From Ypsolopha sequella (Eukaryota > Arthropoda > Insecta > Lepidoptera > Ypsolophidae): 64,000 nt of DNA. Where the stretch lies: contig OW203989.1 of the NCBI GenBank assembly GCA_934047225.1, forward strand, positions 14,669,977 through 14,733,976, read 5' to 3'. Numbering within the stretch: position 1 is the first letter of the stretch; every line of letters begins with the position of its first letter. Made by a program: the position numbers and the translations under genes. The notes under the pieces were generated by a model. That model did no database searches. It was not told where the DNA came from and was given only the letters and a program-made list of their open reading frames with translations. This document shows positions 45,246 to 54,424 of this stretch, piece by piece.

Positions 45246-47575
45246 AGTATGTGCTTCGAGTGCTACCGCGTAGCAGCATAGCACTTCTTAATATTAAAAC
45301 TATTTATCACTTAAGTTATGTGCTGTGAGTACTATGGCGTAGCACCTTAGTACGTCTTGATATAAGAACCATGGATCACGTAAGTTATGTGCTGTGAGTA
45401 CTATGGCGTAGCACCGTAGTACGTCTTGATATAAGAACCATGGATCACGTAAGTTATGTGCTGTGAGTACTATGGCGTAGCACCGTAGTACGTCTTGATA
45501 TAAGAACCATGGATCACGTAAGTTATGTGCTGTGAGTACTATGACGTAGCACCGTAGTACGTCTTGATATAAGAACCATGGATCACGTAAGTTATGTGCT
45601 GTGAGTACTATGGCGTAGCACCGTAGTACGTCTTGATATAAGAACCATGGATCCCGTAAGTTATGTGCTGTGAGTACTATGGCGTAGCACCGTTGTACTT
45701 CTTGATAAAAGACCATGGATCACGTAAGTTATATGCTGTGAGTGCTATGGCGTAGCACCGTAGTACGTCTTGATATAAAAAACATGGATCACGTAAGCTA
45801 TAAGCTGTGAGTACTATGGCGTAGCACCATTGTACTTCTTGATATAAGAATCATGGATCACGTAAGTTATGTGCTGTGAGTACTATGGCGTAGCACCGTT
45901 GTCTTTCTTGATATAAGAACCATGGATCACGTAAGTTATGTGCTGTGAGTGCTATAGTGTAGCACCGTTGTACTTCTTGATATAAGAACCATGGATCACG
46001 TAAGTTATTTGCTGTGAGTGCTATGGTGTAGCACCGTTGTACTTCTTGATATAAGAACCATGGATCACGTAAGTTATGTGCTGTGAGTGCTATAGTGTAG
46101 CACCGTTGTACTTCTTGATATAAAAACCACGGATCACGTAAGTTATGTGCTGTGAGTACTATGGCGTAGCACCATTGTACTTCTTGATATAAGAACCATG
46201 GATCACGTAAGTTATGTGCTGTGAGTGCTATAGTGTAGCACCGTTGTACTTCTTGATATAAGAACCATGGATCACGTAAGTTATGTGCTGTGAGTGCTAT
46301 AGTGTAGCACCGTTGTACTTCTTGATATAAAAACCACGGATCACGTAAGTTATGTGCTGTGAGTACTATGGCGTAGCACCGTTGTACTTCTTGATAAAAG
46401 ACCATGGATCACGTAAGTTATATGCTGTGAGTGCTATGGCGTAGCACCGTAGTACGTCTTGATATAAAAAACATGGATCACGTAAGCTATAAGCTGTGAG
46501 TACTATGGCGTAGCACCATTGTACTTCTTGATATAAGAATCATGGATCACGTAAGTTATGTGCTGTGAGTACTATGGCGTAGCACCGTTGTCTTTCTTGA
46601 TATAAGAACCATGGATCACGTAAGTTATGTGCTGTGAGTGCTATAGTGTAGCACCGTTGTACTTCTTGATATAAGAACCATGGATCACGTAAGTTATTTG
46701 CTGTGAGTGCTATGGTGTAGCACCGTTGTACTTCTTGATATAAGAACCATGGATCACGTAAGTTATGTGCTGTGAGTGCTATAGTGTAGCACCGTTGTAC
46801 TTCTTGATATAAAAACCACGGATCACGTAAGTTATGTGCTGTGAGTACTATGGCGTAGCACCATTGTACTTCTTGATATAAGAACCATGGATCACGTAAG
46901 TTATGTGCTGTGAGTGCTATAGTGTAGCACCGTTGTACTTCTTGATATAAGAACCATGGATCACGTAAGTTATGTGCTGTGAGTGCTATAGTGTAGCACC
47001 GTTGTACTTCTTGATATAAAAACCACGGATCACGTAAGTTATGTGCTGTGAGTACTATGGCGTAGCACCATTGTACTTCTTGATATAAGAACCATGGATC
47101 ACGTAAGTTATATGCTGTGAATGCTATGGCGTAGCACCGTAGTACGTCTTGATATAAAAAACATGGATCACGTAAGCTATAAGCTGTGAGTACTATGGCG
47201 TAGCACCATTGTACTTCTTGATATAAGAATCATGGATCACGTAAGTTATGTGCTGTGAGTACTATGGCGTAGCACCGTTGTCTTTCTTGATATAAGAACC
47301 ATGGATCACGTAAGTTATGTGCTGTGAGTGCTATGGCGTAGCACCGTAGTACTTCTTAATATTACCACTATTTATTTATCACCTTAGTTATGTGCTACGG
47401 GAGCTACGGCGTAGCACCGTTGTACTTCTTAAAATATTACAAAACTATCAGTAGCTACTTCCTGATATAAAAACCATGTGCTACGAGTGCTACGGCGTAG
47501 CACTACGTTACTTCTAGATATAAGAACCATGGATCGCCTAAGTTACGTGCTGCGAGTGCTACGAAAATTGTAAAA
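45246..47575. repeat. 69-bp satellite array with 690-bp higher-order period
   Basis: The unit is about 69 bp, for example CATGGATCACGTAAGTTATG, TGCTGTGAGTACTATGGCG, TAGCACCGTAGTACGTCTTG, ATATAAGAAC. There are about 33 units. The rare variant TTATATGCTGTGAGTGCTATG recurs at 45730, 46419 and 47108, followed each time by AAGCTATAAGCTG and then TTGTCTTTCTTG variants, so blocks of ten units repeat as a whole. Because 69 is divisible by three, long frames run through on the minus strand (138 and 184 codons, unit CYAIVLTAHNLRDPWFLYQ). These are not proteins. Edge units are more diverged (CTTCTTAATATTA at both ends). Confidence 0.95.
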
Positions 47576-47626
47576 ATGAGAAACTTTTTAATCTCGATTT
47601 AATCTTGTAAGTTATCTTTAAAATCA

Positions 47627-47945
47627 AATATATCGTCACGACATGAATCCTTGAGGTGGTGTCAGATGTGTTTTGAGTGCGAACTGTGAAAACAGTACAG
47701 CCGCGTTTACTGACGATTATTACGTTCCAAAGTGATGAGTGGTGAGCTCTATCACCGTACTTGTGACACAAATACACGCTTTTTAGGGCATGCAGGTTTC
47801 TTCACGATGTTTTCCTTTACCGTTCAGCAAGTTGTAAGAAAGAACAAATACTATCATAAATTCCAAAAAACTCATTGGTGCATGCCCGCCGACCGAGGAT
47901 CGAACCTGGATCTCAAGATTAAGAGGCCAGCGTTCTAAAATCAAT
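47627..47945 (-). mobile_element. tRNA-headed SINE, family A, best-preserved copy
   Basis: The tail ATCGTCACGACATGAATCCT is at the left. The head at 47890-47945 reads on the minus strand as TTAGAACGCTGGCCTCTTAA, then CTTGAGATCCAGGTTCGATC. This gives an anticodon-arm-like segment and a clear B-box. No complete A-box was identified. This copy defines the orientation of the family. Confidence 0.8.
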
Positions 47946-48059
47946 ATTATAGTATATTGTCTATTTTTCCTTTAAATTGTATTTTTGCTATGTAATTATA
48001 TATAGGTATATATACTCGTATTATTTGAGAAAACACATTTCGGAAAACACATTACATAA

Positions 48060-48300
48060 TTTCGGCTCACGGCTCAAAACGGCTCACCTCAATATTATTA
48101 TTTTCGAGATAGCCGACCGGTTTCAGCAGATTCAGACTGCCTTCATCTAGGCGAGTGAAGACTTATGCGACGACGTTACGCCTCACACTGAATCTGCTGA
48201 ATCTGGTCGGTTATCCCGATTATAACATACAGGTAAATTGACGTGAGCTGTTTCGTTTAAATTATGTATTATCCTCAAGTTTTATTCAATTCTATAACTT
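48060..48300 (-). mobile_element. Penelope-like arm pair with a stub of ORF
   Basis: ACGGCTCACCTCAATATTAT, GCAGATTCAGACTGCCTTCA and TCTAGGCGAGTGAAG form one arm. CGACGACGTTACGCCTCACA (48170) is the reverse complement of the last codons (RRNVV) of the 56.2-kb Penelope-like frame. CTGAATCTGCTGAATCTGGT and GTGAGCTGTTT form a second arm in opposite orientation, then the common tail TTATCCTCAAGTTTTATTCA. The insertion keeps about 22 bases of coding sequence. Confidence 0.7.
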
Positions 48301-49724
48301 TTAGGTATTTAAGGTAACCTTTTAAAATTAGGTTCTTAGTTTTTCAGTAACATTTCTTTTATAAAATAGACGTGAGTTACATATATTTAGGGTAATTTTA
48401 GCGGTGACTGATGCAAGGTTGCCATTTTTATATTTCATATTTTTTATGTATTTATATTTGTTTTTAACTCTTTATAGAAGTTTTAAGGAGTTGTTTTTAA
48501 CTTATTTTACTCGCATTTTTATTATCAGGTAAATAGGTACAGTTTTTGCAAAAAGGTATATTTATGTTTAGCAAAACGTTATTGTCATCATCCAGGAATA
48601 CCAGAAACTCTTTGCAAACTAATTTGTACGTGCAAACCACACCCTTGATACGTCAACGTCGTATAAAGGAAACATTATAATGCAATAGAGCATGTTTCCG
48701 AGTCTATGTATCAAATATAGTGAATATCCTGGGTCGAAGTTGATCAAGTTTGGAAGCAAGTCATAGCTCTATGTATAGTTATTCTCTTTAGACAAAGTAA
48801 TGGACCTAGAGATAGACTACATGAAACTCGTGAGTGATCATCACAATATTTGTATGTAACTTTTACTCTTATAAACGTTGCAAATCAGGCGATAAGTTTT
48901 CTTGCGGTTTCCTTTTAATACGACGTAATGTATAACAAGATATCTTAGTTAACTGGCTAATTAGTAGATGTTAACGAAATTTCTATAATTTTTGGATTAC
49001 GTGTGTTAGTGATATTTACGACGTGCTTAAGTATTTATATTTTATCTAACAAACAATTAAATACAAAAAATGTGTTTAATTTTGTGTCTATCTTTACTTA
49101 TGTTGTCAGTCTAAAGAGAATGTATTCGACGGAGTTCATAATACGAAGACGCTGCTAGCTACTTAATAGAAACTTGGGCGTTCCAAATTACATTAAAGCC
49201 ATCCTAGATACTCGTATATGCACTTCCTTAAGACGAACTGAGCGTTTAAGAAATTGTCGGGCTATTCTGAAATGCTGCCGGGTATTTGATACTAAAATAA
49301 TTATTAGTCATATTACAGTACAGTCATTACATCAAAGTACAGTCATATTATGCAAAAAAATTAAGGAGAAGTGAAAATTGGAAACTGAAACAGCGGAAGC
49401 TCTGACGGTATGACGCTGGACCGTCAATCTTGATACCCTGACGGGTCGGTTCAGCATACAAAAAATTGTTTTTTTGAAATTTAGGTACGTATATTTGTAT
49501 ACTTTCGATAGGCTGAACGTTGAAAGAAAACGGGTATTTGTGCCCGTCAATAAAGCTCACCCCCTATCTATCACGTTGGGATGTGAAAATCGTCCGTGAA
49601 AAGAAGGTTTACGAGTATTGACTTTTACACTGAGAGTCCACACTTGAAAATAACTCACGAACTATTCACGGATATATTTTGAGATGATAAGTTTGTGATG
49701 TGGAAGTTGGAAATGTTTTATAAT
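48301..49724. other. AT-rich spacer with a SINE fragment
   Basis: At 49560-49640 TATCACGTTGGGATGTGAAA and CGTCCGTGAAAAG look like a small piece of SINE family A. No exons recognised. Minus frames at 49332-49560 have no motif. Confidence 0.35.
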
Positions 49725-49825
49725 ATTTATGAACTTGGAATAACGTAGCAATCTGTGACAGATTAAAATTCCACACCCAGATTTATTTTTCCTTTTAGTT
49801 TCTATACCGCAATACATTAACATAA
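49725..49825 (+). mobile_element. SINE family B fragment
   Basis: AACGTAGCAATCTGTGACAG, ACACCCAGATTTATTTTTCC and TTTCTATACCGCAATACATT match the body of the 11.3-kb copy. Confidence 0.5.
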
Positions 49826-50380
49826 TTAATACCTAAGTAAACGGTTACATGATTCTCAAAAAAATATGGTGAAAATATCACGAGGGCAGATCTTATAAAA
49901 CCAAAACCCGAAATGAAAACCTGCTGTTGCAAAGATAATAAAAGCCCTCCCAGGTACTCATCTTAAACTCGTTTTTCGCAACAAAGAATCGTGGTCGCCT
50001 GGATTCAAAACAAAATTCCACATACTTGTATCTATAGGTACACACATAAATAGTGACAACAGGCAATAAATAGCTTAGGAATATAATGAGAAGATTTTGT
50101 ATAGAAGAAAAACCACCTTTTGGAGTTGTCACAGCTTACCGGGGAAGAGGGCAAGTATTTCCTATTATTTTATTACATTTATATATATTTTACTATTGGT
50201 GTCAGACTAGAATACCTTTATTTCAACTACTGCACTTTTATTGAAGTGTTACAGTTAGTTTAAGTTGTATTTCAGCTGGTTTGCAATTTCCCGACTTTAA
50301 ATTTAATCTTGCCTATACCTTCCCATAGAATTTATATTCGTTGTGTTTTAAATATTGTAAGCAACCTGGTACTCCCTATT
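49826..50380. other. Spacer
   Basis: The 79-codon minus frame 50132-49893 is unrecognised. Nothing else is supported. Confidence 0.35.
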
Positions 50381-50820
50381 TTAGTTTTTAGGGTTCCCTA
50401 CCCAAAGGGCGCCAAACGGGACCCTATTACTAAGCCTCTGCTGTCTGTCCGTCCGTACATCTGTCACGGGGTATTACAGCTTTAGCCGTTATAGGTAGCC
50501 AGTAGAAATTTTCACAGATTACGTGTGACGATAGCACCTTTTACAGCAAATAACAACAGTAAAAAAAAATAAACCCAAGGGGGTCCCCATACAAAAAAAA
50601 CTCGAAAAAGTAGCATTATTTAACGTTATCAGGTCCTCCCTTTACCTCCGAAACGAGAGGACCGAAAAATATAAAGCAATCATGATAATAGGTGATTATG
50701 TTATTATCACAGAAAAATTATAGCGGTTCAGATGTAAGTGTTCTGTACTCAGTGGGAGCCGTGAATTGTTAGGCAGACGCTACCATGTTAGCGGCTTGTT
50801 TTTGTCGCCTCAATTATGCT
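50381..50820 (-). repeat. Dispersed GTTCCG repeat, minus copy, with relatives
   Basis: TTTTAGGGTTCCCTACCCAA, GGGACCCTATTACTAAGCC and CTGTCTGTCCGTCCGTACAT are the reverse of the family ending described at 26575. ACCGAAAAATATAAAGCAAT near 50660 recalls the 20.0-kb copy. Confidence 0.6.
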
Positions 50821-51389
50821 ATGGCATCTATACACGTTGTTATTATTTACCATAAAGTTTTTAGTGTTCCGTACCCTTATTATGTGGTGGTACAGAACCT
50901 TTTTCGCTCGAGTCAGACAATTGGGCAAGTGTCCAATTTTTATGTATAAAATCTACATGGTGAATGCCGTACTCATTAGTTATGTTCATAGTGACCGTAT
51001 AAACCAAAAATCTAATCTCGTCTATTTTGAAGTTATTTCTGAACAACTAAACTCCGGCCGTTCATTCGAGAGAATGGTGACGTTTGCAAATGTCAGGGGA
51101 TAAAACCTTTTTTTTACTGTTTATCATTTCAATATTTTATATTTATCATGATGATTTTAGGGTCGATTGTACATCGTTAAAAGGTCCCATTTGTTAATAA
51201 AAAGTATTTTTGTCGTATATATTTTCCACTTCCTAGTACAAAACTTAATGAATCAGCTGACTCAATTTCTACGTAAAAGTTAAAAAAAAGCGCAAAAAAT
51301 ATTATTTTTGGCGAAAAGTTGTCTATTAGCGATACTGTGTATTTGTTGTATTGTGTTGAATTTAAGAACCTTATATAGAGGTTGTCATT

Positions 51390-51650
51390 TTATTTATGTA
51401 TCGGAAATCATATTGAATTAAGACTCTGTATCTAAGTGATCAATGTTCTATTACCCTTTTTGTGAAACTCGTTAATTTGTTTTTATCGTTTTCCCGAGTC
51501 CAGCTCCGAGTCAGTTACTATAGGAAGTCAACATTTTATTTTGCAAAATTAGCAAAAAGTATTACGATCCGTGTTGCTGATTTATTATTATTACTTGCCA
51601 ATATGGTAGTTTGACTGTATAAATAAATGTCACCTTTCAAAGAGCTCGTG
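51390..51650. repeat. Dispersed repeat next to the transposase gene
   Basis: It is colinear with 58060-58335: TGTGAAACTCGTTAATTTGT, GAGTCAGTTACTATAGGAAG, AATTAGCAAAAAGTATTACG and ATCCGTGTTGCTGAT each have a counterpart. A reversed GATCCGTGTTTG-like phrase at 53113-53126 hints that this could be the end of the transposon whose gene follows, but the match is only about 10 bp. Confidence 0.6.
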
Positions 51651-51722
51651 CTATAACTAAAATTTCCTTCTGCTCATTTAATAATGGGAATAAAATAAAA
51701 TACGAACCATAAAGTTTCATTT

Positions 51723-53003
51723 TTATTCACTACAGCTTTCACTGTAGAGTTCATCGTCAGTATCCGAAGCAGAAGTATTTATAATAAACTGTTCTGCCAC
51801 ATCATCTATTAGATGGTCAAGTTTCATAAGTTTATCTTCCTCTTTTATGGTGTGTGATATACAGCCTGCCCATTCTACATTTGTGACACGTGACATTTGT
51901 GATCCTTCTTCTAGCAATTGTTTAATTTCCGTCATTTTGAAGGTTTTGTTATTTCTTGCCACATGTCCCTTTACGTTTGCCCATAATAACTCAATCGCAT
52001 TTAACTCGCAGTGATATGGGGGCAGCCTGAGGACTGTTATTCCTTGAGCTGCAGCCATTTCATCTACGGCATATTTAATAAATTGCCCCTTTTCCCTTCT
52101 AACAATTTCCATTAGAAATTCTTTAATCATGCTCTGCTCAAACGGTATATTTTTAGAGGTAAGCCATCATTTTCTTCAGGAAAAAGTTGACACAGCTTCT
52201 AATCTTCTAGAATGGTATGGGGCGTTGTCAATCACAATAACCGAGTTAGGTTTAAGTTTTGGTAAGATTCCCCTAAACCACTGTTCAAACACTTCGGCGT
52301 TCATCTCTTTATGATAATCCCCATCCCCCTTTTTTGCTTCAAAAAGCAGAAGGCCCTCTTTTAAAAAACCTTCTTCGCTTCCTACATGTCTTGCCTGTCA
52401 ATGAGGCCGCTTTTTCGTTTGCGCGTGGCATATTTGAAATTTAATTTTTTCATTACATTTTGAAGCGTTGTCCTTTTGAGATTTGGTAAAGAATTATCAG
52501 AGTTCACAGCGAGTAAAATCTGAAAATAAATATTTTTTTTTATCCCTGTACATATATTATTAAAAAAATAGCAACAATGAAACAATAAGATTTTGTTTTA
52601 ATAACTTGCCTTTTTGATTTCGGTAAAAAAAATGGTGAATTTTTCTTCTTATAGCACATAAAGTAAAATCATCAATTTTATCATCAAACTCAAGCTTTGG
52701 ACCACTTTTTTGTGGATTTGAAAATGTTGATGTTGATGACATTTTCATTGCTTTATATTCTCTTATGATGCGATATATAGTTGCCATTGATACTCCAGTA
52801 ATTTCAATCACCTTTTCAATACAGGCAGCAGTATCAGAGTCAGCCCATAATTGGGGTGCTTTCGGCCAATTTTTCACCACGTACTTGTATACGTTAAGAA
52901 TAATTTCTTTTTCACCAGGAAGTATTGCACGACGTGTTATTTTCTTTCTCGTTGAAAGAAAGTTTGCGTCCGTGTTTCTTGAAAAGCCCGGTTGCGGGTC
53001 CAT
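51723..53003 (-). pseudogene. IS630/Tc1-type DDE transposase, internally deleted
   Basis: The N-terminal part (53003 to about 52610) starts MDPQPGFSRNTD and contains a helix-turn-helix-like region, VIEITGVSMATIYRIIREYK, then CAIRRKIHHFFYRNQK. After an AT-rich gap (52609-52520, with GC-AG-like borders but mismatched phase) it continues ILLAVNSDNSLPNLKRTTLQ to RKSGLIDRQD, then HVGSEEGFLKEGLLLFEAKK, SVIVIDNAPYHSRRLE, a frameshift near 52170, and IPFEQSMIKEF to LPPYHCELNAIELLWANVKG, ending at 51723. DNAPYH is the second catalytic Asp block and ELNAIELLW holds the last acidic residue. The block between LIDRQD and HVGSEEG, where the family carries the first Asp (YLDETWVN type), is missing. The copy therefore cannot be active. 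Confidence 0.8.
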
Positions 53004-53009
53004 TTTATG

Positions 53010-54354
53010 TCTTAGTGCCAGTCAACCAAATAAAATGTAAATTTCGATGAAAAGCTACCTACTAAAATAACGAAAATTTAAAAAATCATTACATATCAAA
53101 TAATTGAATACACAAACACGGATCGCATATATATAACATTCGAGGACAAAGATAGAAGCCGAATGAAGTTATTTGCTTGTTATATGCTCTGTGGTAATTT
53201 GTTTAATCAATAAAATGTGTCAAGTTATTTCTGTCAAATCAGCAATCATTTTTGAATCGACATTTCTGAAAAAGGTTTATAATATCTGCGGTGTAAGGCA
53301 GTGTTGTCGTATTATAAAACTGATATACCTTACCAAATAATAAGATCGTATATATATTCTATTCCAGGGTTTTTATTTATAAAAAAAGTTTAAATAATCA
53401 TGATTTGGATTTATTTCGTCCCATTTGTTGTACGTTTCATATTTTTTTATCGTGCCTTTATTTATTTTTGTCGTGAAGAAGCTCTTGTTGACTTGTAGTA
53501 TTTTTTCGAGATATCGCCACACTCCATCTGTCATCATTCTCTCGAATTAACGGCAGAGAGTACAGTATGTTTTCTGATGCAACCTTATTGCTGTCTTCAA
53601 ACATATCGAAAGTTGACATGAAATCAAAATTTGCTTGAGGCCTGTTTCGTCAATTACTGATAAGCACTGTCCAGAACATAATTAAAAATGAAACTTATTT
53701 TGTTCTACTTATGTGACACAGAACTACTTAGTGTATGCTATCAGGCACTTTAAAAGCAAGTGGTGATAAAGGCCCTTAGCAGTTTTCACATGATAAAAAT
53801 TAGGGTCGATTACGTACAAAAATGATAGTGGGCAAATTCGGTCCAAGCGCCGCCAGGATCAAGACATAATACTGTCCTCAAGCAAGCAAAACCTCATCAA
53901 AATCTATCCGAGAGATTTCAAGATATGACTAATTATGTTTTACAACCTTCCGTACTTAAGTTCTTGTAATTAGCACAGAACCCTGAGGAAAGCTTTTGCA
54001 AATGTAAAATAATCTGAACAAATACATTTTATTTCATTTATATGTTTTTATTTAGATGGAGTTTTGCTTGCATGAGGACCTATGTCCTTTTATTTAACAT
54101 ACATCTTGATCTTGGCGGTGCTTGTACCAACAATACCAGCTTGTACCAACTCCCATATAACTTTGCGCACTGTCATTTAACCAAAGAATCGCCTTAAAAG
54201 TGGCCAAATCAAAATGAGCCAGAGCGCCAACATTTTCAGTAGTAAATATGAAACTTCAACACGAATACGGCTGCAACTGAAATAGGAAGACTGTTATACT
54301 CGTATGAAGCTTTTGAAGCTTGAAAACTTACAAACTTTCTTGTTTAAACTTCAG
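53010..54354. other. Spacer upstream of the first ODAD4 exon seen
   Basis: No earlier ODAD4 exon could be recognised. An ATG at 54214 (MSQSANIF) followed by a possible GTAAAT donor has the wrong phase for the next exon. Confidence 0.35.
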
Positions 54355-54424
54355 AGACTTTCTGCAGCGCACTGAACAATTCGAGAAAGCAATACAAGCT
54401 TACGATGAAGCTTTGCATTCGGAT
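54355..54424 (+). CDS. ODAD4: ODAD4 exon (first TPR)
   Basis: The acceptor TTGTTTAAACTTCAG precedes one overhang base, then DFLQRTEQFEKAIQAYDEAL and HSD, then the donor GTAAGT. The spacing matches the first TPR helix pair of TTC25. An alternative acceptor at CTGCAG (54367) would shorten the exon to start at RTEQF in the same frame. Confidence 0.75.

Noticed and set aside
45300..46405. Minus-strand 138- and 184-codon frames with 23-residue repeats
   Set aside because: The 69-bp satellite unit is a multiple of three without stops in that frame, so long frames are automatic. Unit variants are scattered without regard to codon position.
50816..51103. 95-codon plus-strand frame
   Set aside because: It runs through fragments of the dispersed GTTCCG repeat. 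No motif was seen.
54214..54253. ATG (MSQSANIF) with GTAAAT donor as first ODAD4 exon
   Set aside because: The leftover base gives the wrong phase for the exon at 54355 and no similarity to the TTC25 start is visible.
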